Of a stretch of DNA of 64,000 nt, positions 1 to 8,623 are shown in pieces; positions within the stretch are counted from its first letter, which is position 1; the number at the start of each line of letters is the position of its first letter. The notes beneath the pieces were generated by a model, which worked only from the letters and a program-made list of their open reading frames with translations, did not search any database and had not been told where the DNA came from. Both the position numbers and the translations under genes were made by a program. This stretch comes from Planctomycetaceae bacterium (lineage in GTDB: Bacteria > Planctomycetota > Planctomycetia > Planctomycetales > Planctomycetaceae), in contig JAKFWA010000012.1 of the NCBI GenBank assembly GCA_021732995.1, positions 62,001-126,000 on the forward strand, given 5' to 3'.

Positions 1-189
1 GTGGTTACGGCTGCAGATGTCGTCGGGAATGACAACGCGATTCGTCGGCGCGCGGCCGATGGTGGTGACCTGTCCCGGAGCCAGACGGAAGACGTTTCTC
101 CACTTAATGTCATCTCGAAGAATCAGGTAGACAGCCTGACTCTCCGCAGGTGAGTTCGGGGTGTTGGGCGAATCGAAATCAGACGGCAT
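1..189 (-). CDS. FHA-domain protein, N-terminal 63 residues (cut by window start)
   Basis: Reading the minus strand from the ATG at 189 gives 63 uninterrupted codons to the window edge. After about 18 polar residues the chain enters a forkhead-associated fold: a strand (AVYLILRD), then VFRLAPGQVTTIGR, then TNRVVIPDDICSRNH. The GR, N and SRNH positions match the FHA consensus for phosphothreonine binding (GR..., S-R-x-H). FHA domains read phosphorylated partners; in planctomycetes they are often fused to regulatory or enzymatic domains, but the rest of this protein lies outside the window, so no function is assigned. The TPR gene upstream is on the same strand, about 210 bp away. Confidence 0.75.
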   Translation of the reverse strand, partial: MPSDFDSPNTPNSPAESQAVYLILRDDIKWRNVFRLAPGQVTTIGRAPTNRVVIPDDICSRNH

Positions 190-402
190 TGGGTACGCTT
201 TGTGAAAAGTGACTTCAACGAAGTCCCGACGGGCAACCGAACTTCCCAGCACTCACAAGACGCTAACTGAAAACGTCGAGTTTCTTCAAACCAGCCTCTC
301 TTGGCAGAGATGATAGCACAACTCGTCTGGAGCCCGTAAGAACGAGGTCTTACCTTGACGGCATGCCTGCGGTTTGGCCAGGTGGAAGCGTGAATTGTCG
401 CA

Positions 403-1347
403 TCAGTTCAACTGCGCTTCGTGTTGGCGTAGTTGCTCGCCCTGCGACTTCATCTGATCGTACAGTTGCCGGGTGAATTCGAGCGTGGCAGAGAAGTGCT
501 CTCTTGCGCTGGCGAGTGCGATGGTCTGATTGGCGTCCTGCAGCAGTGCGCGATTGATGTTCAGCAGGCTGTGTTCCATCTGTTCGCCCATGTGTCGCGC
601 CAAGCCCTTCACGAGCGCCGCATGTTTCTCGGCCAGAAGCTGCAGAAAGCTGTGATCTTGAAAGCGTTCCTCGTCGGACAAGCCTCGAGCGTGTGCCAGG
701 ACTTCGTCGCGGCCGTGTAATTTACTGGTATCAACCAGGCGTCCAAACGGAGAATCCGTCTGCCGGTGCTCTTCTACCAATTGTTTGGCATGCGCCAGTC
801 CACGATGTGCTTTAATGGACTGAGGAGCCAGTTTCAGGGCTGTTTCGTAGTGCTCAATGGCCTTTCTCAGTTGTTTCTGCTCGACAAAACAGTTCGCGAG
901 GTTGATATGGGCATCGACCATGTCGGGTTGCAGGCGGACGCATTCCCGATAGGACGAAATTGCCATTGCGAGCTGACCGAGGTGCTTTTCTGCAATTGCC
1001 AAATTGTAGTAAGCATTGGCGGAGCGGGTGTCTCGCTGCAGCGCCTTGCGCAACAGGTCGGAGGCCTTCTTGTAATCCTCTTTCAGATTATAGAGGGCTC
1101 CCAGATTGACATAGGCCTTCGCATCACGTGGCTTCAGCAGCATCACTCGCGTGAAGTTGGCGATGGCGTTGTCGACGTCCTTGGCCACGATGTAGGCCGT
1201 TGCGAGGCCTTCGTACGCATGCGGATCATCGGGACGGACCGCAATCGCCTGCTGGAACAAGGCGATGGCGTCATTCGTCTTGTGATCCCGCGCTGCCAAG
1301 CGCCCCCGTCCACACAATTCGTCGTAACCGTCAGGCGACACGGACAT
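403..1347 (-). CDS. TPR-repeat protein
   Basis: The 314-residue protein is built mainly from tetratricopeptide repeats in its first two thirds (units such as HAYEGLATAYIVAKDVDNAI, AYVNLGALYNLKEDYKKA, AYYNLAIAEKHLGQLAMAI and AHINLANCFVEQKQLRKAI). A charged helical tail of about 100 residues rich in Gln, Glu and Arg follows. There is no signal peptide, so it is probably a cytoplasmic scaffold. The ATG at 1347 is preferred over the upstream ATG at 1413 because AAAGGG lies 8 nt before it and the repeats begin soon after. It runs towards the FHA gene, which may be cotranscribed. The partner protein is unknown. Confidence 0.8.
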   Translation of the reverse strand: MSVSPDGYDELCGRGRLAARDHKTNDAIALFQQAIAVRPDDPHAYEGLATAYIVAKDVDNAIANFTRVMLLKPRDAKAYVNLGALYNLKEDYKKASDLLRKALQRDTRSANAYYNLAIAEKHLGQLAMAISSYRECVRLQPDMVDAHINLANCFVEQKQLRKAIEHYETALKLAPQSIKAHRGLAHAKQLVEEHRQTDSPFGRLVDTSKLHGRDEVLAHARGLSDEERFQDHSFLQLLAEKHAALVKGLARHMGEQMEHSLLNINRALLQDANQTIALASAREHFSATLEFTRQLYDQMKSQGEQLRQHEAQLN

Positions 1348-1872
1348 CGTTGCGGCCCTTTCGTGGATGGTCGTCTCGCGTAAACCAAGGCCAGTAACTG
1401 TTGCAATATGCACATTAGCTTGGACTTATGCGAGAGAAATCTCCGCAGCCGAGGCGTGGTGAATATCAGTTGTGCTGCAATCTGCGGCATGAGGTTGGCG
1501 TAAATGCGACAATATGAACTTCAAAGAGCGTCGTCGAAATGCCTACTGAAAAACGAGAAAATTTGTTGCCAGTTCATCCGCGATTCACATTTGCGCATCC
1601 TCAACGTGCCTTCGGAGACCGGTTTTAAGCCGAAACTGGGCTTTGCACACCGATTGTGCGAGTTCTCCCGAGGTTTCGCGGCAACCTTTCGGGCTGGAGC
1701 TGAGGCTGGTCGTTTTGCCTCCATCGCCGATCCGATAGCCTATGGCACAACGCTTGAACCGCCGCGCGGCAAATGTGGTCGCGCCCTGATCCTCTGGAAT
1801 TGGCCGGTGTCTGATGGCGTTAGAATGGCCGCTTGTGCGTGCTGTTCGCCTTTGATTCTTTGAGCAATCGAC
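1348..1872. other. Divergent intergenic region, no gene seen
   Basis: This 525-bp stretch lies between the divergently transcribed TPR gene and the cyanophycin-synthetase-like gene and must hold both promoters. Open frames here (for example 1504-1863 on the plus strand) have no recognisable domain, a Cys/Arg-rich composition and no convincing ribosome binding site. No clear promoter boxes or hairpins could be assigned. Confidence 0.5.
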
Positions 1873-3987
1873 ATGGAAATCCGTAACATCGTCGCTTACC
1901 ACGGCCCCAATATCTGGGCTCATGTGCCCGTATTGGAAGCGACGATCGACCTCGGCGAGTTTCACTCGCAAACTTCGGACGCGCTGCCCGAGTTTTCTCG
2001 GCGGCTGGCGTTGTGGCTGGATTCGCTGGATGAGCCACTGGAAGTCGCCAAATTGCAGGGACGAGCGCAAGCGACGGGAGCGGCCGACGACGCTCAGTTT
2101 GTTGAAGAATTGCGGCAGGGAACATCAATCTCCAGCGCGCTCGCCCACGTTGTACATGTCCTTGAGACGATCGCGGGCACGCCCCCGGGCTTCATGACAC
2201 ACCGGGCGACAGTCGACGAAGGCGTCGTTCAAGTCGCGTTTGAATTTGAAGAGGAACCAGTCGCACGAGCCTCGTTGCAGACTGCAGTGGAGTTGGTGAA
2301 CGCGGCACTCGCCGGTCAAGACTTCGACGTTGTGGACGGCAAGCGAAAGCTGGTTGACCTGGCGGATGACGCGCGACTTGGGCCAAGTACGCGCGCGATT
2401 ACTCACGCCGCGACCATGCGCGGAATTCCGTTCCGACGTCTGAATGAAGGCAGCCTGGTGCAGCTCGGCGAAGGCCGGTTTCAGCGACGCATCTGGACTG
2501 CGGAAACCGATGCGACCAGCGCGATCGCGGAAGCGATTGCTCAAGACAAAGATCTGACGAAGGCCTTCCTGAGCGCGGTGGGTGTGCCGGTGCCTCGCGG
2601 CCGAGCGGTTTCCAGTCCGTCTGATGCCTGGACGGCGGCTTTGGAGATCGGTCTGCCGGTCGCCGTCAAACCGCGCGATGCCAATCACGGTCGCGGCATT
2701 TCGCTCGACCTGCGGATGCAAACCGCTGTCGAAGAGGCTTTTGAATTCGCGGCTCGCGAAGGCGATCGCGGGGTGATGGTCGAGAAGTATGCCTACGGGG
2801 CCGCGCACCGTTTGCTCGTGATTGGTGACAAGCTCATCGCTGCTGCTCGCGGACAGAAAGAATACGTTGTGGGTGATGGTCAGCGGACCGTGTCCCAACT
2901 GGTGGACGAGGTCAACAAGGACCCGCTGCGCGGCGAGAACTACACCAATCCGCTGGGGCTGCTGAAGTTCGATGACATCGTGCTGCTGGAACTCAAGAAG
3001 CAGGGACTGACGCCTGAATCTGTTCCGACTGCGAATCGGCGAGTGCTTTGCCGCCGCAATGGCGATCTGACAACCGACTGCACTTCTGAAGTGCATCCTG
3101 CAGTCGCTGAAAAGGCTGTTCTGGCTGCTCAAGTCGTCGGGTTGGATATCGCGGGATTGGATGTCATTGCCGAGGACATCAGCCGACCGTTTGAAGAGCA
3201 AGGCGGCGTGATTGTTGAAGTCAATGCGGGGCCGGGATTGTCTCATCACGTGGCACCGCTGTTCGGCGAACCTCAGCCGGTGGGTGAGGCGATCGTTGAG
3301 ATGATCTTCCCACCGGGAACTCGATCACGCATACCGCTAATCGCGGTCACGGGCTCAGGAGAACGTGCTGAAGCTGTTGAAGCGATTGCCAAGCTGATCG
3401 GTAGCGGTATTCCGGCCGTATCGTCAGCCAGCGTGCGCGGCATCTTCCATCGTGGTAGTCGGATTTCCGAGAGCAACAAATCGGACGCGAAGAACATTCT
3501 CGCATTGCTGCTGCATCCGCGTGCGGAAGCCGCCGTCTTTGAATGCCATCCTGAACAGGCTCGTGCCAGCGGGATTGGCTGCGAGCGGTGTGACGTCACG
3601 CTGGTGCTCGCAGCGGATGACGAGGTCGTGCATCAAGGTGCGATTGCGGCCATTCGAGCTGTCCCTGCTGACGGAACTGCAGTCATGCCTGCGGGAAGTC
3701 CAGGACTGGCTCAACTCGCATCTGCCTGTCGCGGATCGGTGCTGTTGTTCGGTAGCGATGAGCAAGACCCGAAGCTGCGGGAACATCGAGCGAGCGGCGG
3801 TCGAGTCGCCTATGTGGCAAAAGGTCAGGTGGTTTTGGCGACTGGTGGCGTCGAAGAAACGATCGCTCTGCCAGCGGCGGCCGGATGCGAAGCATCCTCA
3901 ACCACTCCCCTACCCTTGCTCGCTGCGGCTTGGGCGGCCGGTGTCGCTCCAGCAAAGCTACGGGCAGCAGTCGCCAGCTTGAGCTAA
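1873..3987 (+). CDS. Cyanophycin synthetase-like protein with degenerate Mur-ligase half (CphA2-like)
   Basis: Residues 1-160 match the CphA N-terminal domain (opening MEIRNIVAYHGPNIW; later GTSISSALAHVVHVL). Residues about 170-480 form an ATP-grasp domain with LGPSTRAI, AVKPRDANHGRGIS (about residue 262), VEKYAYGAAHRLLV, DIAGLDVIAEDISRP and the metal-binding stretch VIVEVNAGPG (about 446). The remainder aligns with the CphA Mur-ligase domain, but the P-loop expected as GTNGKTT is GSGERAE (about 492), the RGG motif is replaced and the chain stops at 704 residues instead of about 870-900. CphA makes multi-L-arginyl-poly-L-aspartate from Asp and Arg with two ATP sites. CphA2 enzymes have one working ATP site and polymerise beta-Asp-Arg dipeptides, and this layout resembles them. 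The neighbouring DUF1854/ABC genes support a role with cyanophycin or a related peptide. The exact product is inferred. Confidence 0.8.
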   Translation: MEIRNIVAYHGPNIWAHVPVLEATIDLGEFHSQTSDALPEFSRRLALWLDSLDEPLEVAKLQGRAQATGAADDAQFVEELRQGTSISSALAHVVHVLETIAGTPPGFMTHRATVDEGVVQVAFEFEEEPVARASLQTAVELVNAALAGQDFDVVDGKRKLVDLADDARLGPSTRAITHAATMRGIPFRRLNEGSLVQLGEGRFQRRIWTAETDATSAIAEAIAQDKDLTKAFLSAVGVPVPRGRAVSSPSDAWTAALEIGLPVAVKPRDANHGRGISLDLRMQTAVEEAFEFAAREGDRGVMVEKYAYGAAHRLLVIGDKLIAAARGQKEYVVGDGQRTVSQLVDEVNKDPLRGENYTNPLGLLKFDDIVLLELKKQGLTPESVPTANRRVLCRRNGDLTTDCTSEVHPAVAEKAVLAAQVVGLDIAGLDVIAEDISRPFEEQGGVIVEVNAGPGLSHHVAPLFGEPQPVGEAIVEMIFPPGTRSRIPLIAVTGSGERAEAVEAIAKLIGSGIPAVSSASVRGIFHRGSRISESNKSDAKNILALLLHPRAEAAVFECHPEQARASGIGCERCDVTLVLAADDEVVHQGAIAAIRAVPADGTAVMPAGSPGLAQLASACRGSVLLFGSDEQDPKLREHRASGGRVAYVAKGQVVLATGGVEETIALPAAAGCEASSTTPLPLLAAAWAAGVAPAKLRAAVASLS

Positions 3988-3992
3988 GGCTT

Positions 3993-4475
3993 CTACAGAA
4001 ACCGCTCCAGTGTGCGGCGGCTGTGGCCATCGAGTTGTCGCACATTGTTGATGAAGTACCTCACGCCGTCTGAGTCTGTGACGATCAGGCGGCCGTCGCT
4101 GAGCGTGCGGATGTCGTCTTCGCCCTTCAGTACAAACGTGCGCGGGCCGCGATTCGTTTCGACTTGCCATTCGGCTGGTTCGCCGTGAGTGGCATGTACG
4201 ATCCGTTCGATGATCGGAATGAACTCGTTCTTGGCCAATGCCAGGTTCAATGTCTCGCGCGTCTTTGCTGGCAGGGATTGCGGATTGGCGATGCAGATCA
4301 GCTCGCGAGTGCTGCTGTCGCAAATCGAAATCCAGTGTTCTGGATCAGACAGCGGGAAGGAACGCACTGGCGTCACGCCTTCGTGATACTTGCCGTCCGC
4401 ATCGACCAGGACCAGTCGCCCCCAGTCGTCGTAGTGCAAGTCGAATTGTGGTGTTGTCGTTGTTGCCGCTGACAT
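3993..4475 (-). CDS. DUF1854 family protein, cyanophycin-associated type
   Basis: This 160-residue soluble protein shows DUF1854 features: FDLHYDDWGRLVLVDADGKY, VRSFPLSDPEHWISICD, then LAKNEFIPIIERI and a terminal RYFINNVRQLDGHSRRTLER. The start at 4475 has AAGGAAG 7 nt upstream and is preferred to the ATG at 4520. It lies 89 bp downstream of the ABC transporter gene on the same strand, and its stop is 5 bp from the end of the convergent cyanophycin-synthetase-like gene. DUF1854 proteins are known as partners of an ABC exporter beside cyanophycin genes in proteobacteria; the biochemical role is not established. It probably acts in the cytoplasm with the transporter. Confidence 0.8.
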   Translation of the reverse strand: MSAATTTTPQFDLHYDDWGRLVLVDADGKYHEGVTPVRSFPLSDPEHWISICDSSTRELICIANPQSLPAKTRETLNLALAKNEFIPIIERIVHATHGEPAEWQVETNRGPRTFVLKGEDDIRTLSDGRLIVTDSDGVRYFINNVRQLDGHSRRTLERFL

Positions 4476-4564
4476 CGCAATCTTCCTTTTCGCCCGGCTA
4501 CAGCCTTGCTCTGACTGCATGGAATGCGTTCAGGCGACCATGCTCCGCCACTCGCTCACGCTGG

Positions 4565-6832
4565 TTATTCATCCGAGCTTTCATCGTCATCCTCGTCTGC
4601 ATCTTCGTCGCTCGACACCGGTGCGGTTGCCTCGAACTGCGCCGCATGCAGCCGCGAGTAATGGCCATTCTTGGCGAGCAACTCATCAATTGGCCCCTGC
4701 TCCACAATGCGTCCGGCTTCCAGCACGATCACGCGATTCGCACGATTGAGTGTGCTCAGTCGGTGAGCGATGGCAATCGTCGTGCGGCCTTGAATCAAGG
4801 TCTCCAACGCCGCCTGAATCTCGCGTTCCGTTTCCGTATCCACCGATGAAGTCGCCTCATCAAGGATCAGGATGGCGGGATCGATCAACAGCGCCCTCGC
4901 GATCGAAATTCGCTGCCGTTCGCCACCTGACAGCAGTTGTCCGCGTTCGCCGACGACCGAGTCGTAGCCCTCGGGCAGGCGAAGAATGAAGTCATGAGCC
5001 CCGGCCGCGCGGGACGCGGTCACAATCTCTTCACGAGTTGCTTCAGGTTTTCCGTAAGCGATGTTGTCCGCGATTGTGCCGTAGAACAGAAACGGTTCCT
5101 GCAGAACCACGCCAATGTTCTTGCGATACGCCGAGATCGGGAACGATCGAATGTCGTGCCCGTCCACCGAGATCGAACCTTCCACAACGTCGTAGAAGCG
5201 ACAGATCAGATTGACGAGCGTACTTTTGCCCGCACCGCTCTGGCCGACGAGTCCCACCATTTCGCCGGGGGCAATCTTCAGATCAATGTGATGGAGCACT
5301 CGGCGATTGCCGTACTGGAAGCAGACGTTCTTGAGCTGGATGTCACCTTTCAAGACCCCTGGTTCAACGGGGCGCACAGGCTCGGAGACACTGGGGACTC
5401 GATCCAGGATTTCAAAGATGCGTTGAGCCGACGCCGATGATCGCTGTATGGCTCCAGCCATATAGCTCAGCGATTCCAGCTTGGTGTAAGCTCGGCCGAT
5501 TGCGCCGGTGAAGAGGATCAGGTCGCCGGCGCTGAGTGCTTCCTTCCTGATCAGCAGTGCGATGCCGCAGGCCCAGACGATGGCCAGGCCGAGTTCCGTG
5601 AGCAGCGTGAGCGTCGGGCCAAAGACCGCCCACACGATATTCACCCGATCGTTGGCTTCCAGAATGGTTTCGTTGCTCTTGCGATAGCGGGCAACTTCCC
5701 GGCTCTCTTGAGCGAAAGCTTTCACGACTCGGATGCCCGGAATCGTGTCGGCGAGAACACTCGTCATTTCGCTCCAGGCGCGAGCCATCAGCCGGAAACC
5801 GCGTCGCAGTCGTTGCCTCACCTTATGAACCAGCCAGGCGATAATCGGGAACGGCACCAGCGACGCCAGGGCCAGCTTCGGATTGATGGTCAGCAAGATA
5901 CCCGCAGTCATTGCCATCATCATGACGTCAGTGATGAAGTCGACGAGGTTCAGTGTCAGGAAGTCGCAAATGCGATCCGTGTCACTGCTCAGACGAGACA
6001 TCAAGTCGCCGGTTCGTTTTCCTCCGAAGAACTCCAGCGACAGTTTGTGAAGATGTCCGTAGGTGCGATTTCGCAGGTCGGCCGCGATGCGTTCGCTGAC
6101 GCGCGACAGGCAGAAGCTTCGCGCCCAGCCGAGAATCCACGCCAGAATCGCGGCGCCGGCCAGCAGTCCCAGGTGATACCGAATCAGGCTCGGATCAACG
6201 TCCTTTCCCTCAGAAAGCGGGTTCGCAATGCTGTTTGTCAGGGGTTTCGACTGATAGGTGGCGATCATCGACACGCCGGTTGACATGAACGCCAGGCACA
6301 ACCCTGCGATTACCAAACCCATGCGCGGCTTGGCAAACGGCAGTAACCGAAACAAGGCCCCGTACTTCTTCGTCACCGGCTTGGGTGTGCAGGCTTCGCA
6401 CTTCACCCGGTCCATCGGCATCGGAGCGCCGCAACTGGGGCACACGGATTCCTGACTGGTTTCTTCAATGCCCTGACGATGTGCGTCCCACTTGCGAACC
6501 AGCTTTCGCGCGCTCGCGACGACGTGGGCTGTCAGACGCCAATGGGTGAGTCGCGAGTTCGTTCCAAAGAGTTCCAGTTGAGCCAGCGCACCATGCAGAC
6601 TCAGTTTCAGCGAAGCACAATCCGTCAGTTTCCAGCTCCGGACGGGCGTGTTGTCGGAGTGACTGAAGATATGCCGATCCGTCAGCACCACTAGTGTCCG
6701 GGTGAAATGCAGGTTCTCATCGAGGTCGCATTCGACGAACGAGAGGACAATTTCTCCGGACTCTAATTGGCTGGCAATCGGAGCTTGATCGCGGGCGGGT
6801 AACGCCGCCAGATTGGCTTCGGCATTCGACAC
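4565..6832 (-). CDS. ABC transporter, fused permease-ATPase, with N-terminal zinc ribbon (cyanophycin-associated type)
   Basis: The 755-residue chain has three parts. Residues 1-150 form a cytoplasmic extension ending in a zinc ribbon (CPSC at 131-134, CEAC at 145-148). Residues about 165-470 form a six-helix type IV exporter membrane domain. Residues about 490-730 form the nucleotide-binding domain with Walker A GQSGAGKST, signature LSGGERQR, Walker B ILILDEATSSVD and the switch His in AIAHRLS. It should work as a homodimeric exporter in the inner membrane. The acidic tail (DEDADEDDDESSDE) is unusual. It is the first gene of a minus-strand pair with the DUF1854 gene. The cargo is unknown; context suggests a compound tied to the cyanophycin-like synthetase. 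Confidence 0.9.
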   Translation of the reverse strand: MSNAEANLAALPARDQAPIASQLESGEIVLSFVECDLDENLHFTRTLVVLTDRHIFSHSDNTPVRSWKLTDCASLKLSLHGALAQLELFGTNSRLTHWRLTAHVVASARKLVRKWDAHRQGIEETSQESVCPSCGAPMPMDRVKCEACTPKPVTKKYGALFRLLPFAKPRMGLVIAGLCLAFMSTGVSMIATYQSKPLTNSIANPLSEGKDVDPSLIRYHLGLLAGAAILAWILGWARSFCLSRVSERIAADLRNRTYGHLHKLSLEFFGGKRTGDLMSRLSSDTDRICDFLTLNLVDFITDVMMMAMTAGILLTINPKLALASLVPFPIIAWLVHKVRQRLRRGFRLMARAWSEMTSVLADTIPGIRVVKAFAQESREVARYRKSNETILEANDRVNIVWAVFGPTLTLLTELGLAIVWACGIALLIRKEALSAGDLILFTGAIGRAYTKLESLSYMAGAIQRSSASAQRIFEILDRVPSVSEPVRPVEPGVLKGDIQLKNVCFQYGNRRVLHHIDLKIAPGEMVGLVGQSGAGKSTLVNLICRFYDVVEGSISVDGHDIRSFPISAYRKNIGVVLQEPFLFYGTIADNIAYGKPEATREEIVTASRAAGAHDFILRLPEGYDSVVGERGQLLSGGERQRISIARALLIDPAILILDEATSSVDTETEREIQAALETLIQGRTTIAIAHRLSTLNRANRVIVLEAGRIVEQGPIDELLAKNGHYSRLHAAQFEATAPVSSDEDADEDDDESSDE

Positions 6833-7184
6833 TGAAACAGTCCCTCATAGCCCGTCGGCTTAATTCGTCCTCAGAAGTCAGTTCTTTGTAGTGCCAGCAC
6901 AGTCCGGGCCAAATCAGTGAAAGGCTGTTTCAGTTTGGCCATCGCCCAGCGACCTTTCCCGTTCCGAGCTGGCTCAGGCGATCAATTGTTTCAATCGAAC
7001 GGGTATTCTATGGACCCATTCGAGAGAAGAAATGCAATCCCAACGCTTTGCGGTCGCAGGGCAACCTGCTCGTAGCGTTTCGGAGCCGATTCGTGCCCGC
7101 TCAGCGACACATCGGGACAGATTTGTTACAGAACCTTGGATCTGTTGATCTGTCCGTAGATTTCCCTCCGGTGACAGGGCTGCC
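6833..7184. other. Divergent intergenic region, no gene seen
   Basis: This 352-bp gap separates the minus-strand ABC transporter gene from the plus-strand sulfatase gene, so it should carry both promoters. No open frame here has a recognisable family or a good ribosome binding site, and no clear promoter boxes or strong hairpins were found. Confidence 0.5.
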
Positions 7185-8567
7185 ATGAAGCTCGTGATTC
7201 AATGTTTCATCTACGTCGTAATCGTTTTGGGATGTTTGAGTTGCGACGTTTTCGCTGCGAAACCGAACATCCTGCACATCCACGCGGATGATTATCGGGC
7301 GGACGGGTTGCGGGCTCTTGGCAACCCGGACGTGCAGACACCGAATCTCGATACCTTGGTTCAACGCGGCATGACCTTCACGCATTGCTACACGCAAGGA
7401 TCAATGATTGGTGCTGTGTGTACTCCCAGCCGGACGATGTTGCTGACGGGGCGATCGTGGCAACGGATTCCGAAGGCGCCGGCTGCGCGGGCGAACGCCA
7501 ACGACCCGGCCACATTCCTACCTAAGGTGCTGGCCGCCGCCGGATACCGCACCTGGCACATGGGCAAAGGCGGCAATGCGTTCACGCCCGGCATCCAGTC
7601 GTTCGAGACGAACATCACGGATGACGGCAACGGCAAAGTTCCGCAATCCAGTCGCGAGTTCTCCAGCCAACGACTCGCCGATAAGACGATCGAGTTCCTG
7701 ACGTCTCACAGCAAGGCGGATTCGTCGCGGCCGTTCTATGCGTATCTGGCCCCGCCGGTACCGCACGACCCGCGCGTGGCCGAGTCGCAGTTTCACAAGC
7801 TCTACGATGCCGCGAAGCTGACTCTGTCGCCCGCGTTCATGCCGCAGCACCCGTGGGACAACGGCGAAATGACCGTCCGCGATGAACTGCTCGCGCCATG
7901 GCCGCGTACTCCAGAGAACACGCGGCAACAACTGGCTGAGTATTATGCTTGCCTGACGGGGCTCGATTATCACGTCGGACGTATCTTCAAGGCTCTGCAA
8001 GCCAATGGTCAGTGGAATAATACGGTGATTGCTTTCACTGGCGATAATGGGCTGTCGATGGGTGAGCATGGCCTGTTTGGCAAGCAGAACCTGTATGAGT
8101 TCGGCGGTATGCACGTGCCCTGTGTGATCGCTGGCCCTGGCATTTCGCACGGCAAGAGCGATTCACTCATCTACCTCATGGACCTGTTCCCGACGTTTTG
8201 TGAACTCGGCGAAGCGAAGATTCCCCAAAATGTTGACGGTGCCAGTCTGGTGCCCGCGCTACAGGGCAAGAATGTTGTCGGACGCGAAGTGCTCTATACT
8301 GGTTATCGCGATTGCATGCGTGCTGTTCGAGATCAACGCTGGAAGCTGATCCGCTACCCCTTGGTGGATCGAACACAACTGTTCGACTTACAGGCCGATC
8401 CTCGCGAACTGAGTAATCTGGCTTACAAGCCAGAACACGCGGCGAAAGTGGCGGAATTGCTGGGTTGGCTCGCGAAGGAGATGCAGCGATATGACGACAA
8501 GACGCCGCTTACGGTGGCCAATCCGAAGCCCGCGGAATGGTCGCCTCCCGAAAAACCGAAAAACTGA
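7185..8567 (+). CDS. Secreted type I sulfatase
   Basis: A signal peptide (residues 1-24, cleavage likely after DVFA) precedes an alkaline-phosphatase-superfamily sulfatase core. The formylglycine site is Cys79 in CTPSR followed by TMLLTGR. Metal ligands are visible in HADDYR near the N terminus and in FTGDNGLSMGEHG. The C-terminal part keeps the family block (AVRDQRWKLIRYP, then LFDLQADPRELSNLA). It would hydrolyse sulfate esters, probably of sulfated polysaccharides, in the periplasm or outside the cell, and would need a formylglycine-generating enzyme that is not in this window. Planctomycetes carry many such genes. The substrate cannot be read from sequence. Confidence 0.93.
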   Translation: MKLVIQCFIYVVIVLGCLSCDVFAAKPNILHIHADDYRADGLRALGNPDVQTPNLDTLVQRGMTFTHCYTQGSMIGAVCTPSRTMLLTGRSWQRIPKAPAARANANDPATFLPKVLAAAGYRTWHMGKGGNAFTPGIQSFETNITDDGNGKVPQSSREFSSQRLADKTIEFLTSHSKADSSRPFYAYLAPPVPHDPRVAESQFHKLYDAAKLTLSPAFMPQHPWDNGEMTVRDELLAPWPRTPENTRQQLAEYYACLTGLDYHVGRIFKALQANGQWNNTVIAFTGDNGLSMGEHGLFGKQNLYEFGGMHVPCVIAGPGISHGKSDSLIYLMDLFPTFCELGEAKIPQNVDGASLVPALQGKNVVGREVLYTGYRDCMRAVRDQRWKLIRYPLVDRTQLFDLQADPRELSNLAYKPEHAAKVAELLGWLAKEMQRYDDKTPLTVANPKPAEWSPPEKPKN

Positions 8568-8623
8568 CTTGTAATTTCTGTCTGAGTAATACTGCAAAAT
8601 CTCATCAAGACTGGAATGACTCC

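Noticed and set aside
1504-1863. 119-codon frame in the 1.4-1.9 kb gap
   Set aside because: No domain, biased Cys/Arg composition and no ribosome binding site; treated as intergenic.
2125-3249. Long open frame (374 codons) antisense to the cyanophycin-synthetase-like gene
   Set aside because: It lies wholly within a gene with clear CphA motifs on the other strand and has no recognisable domain.
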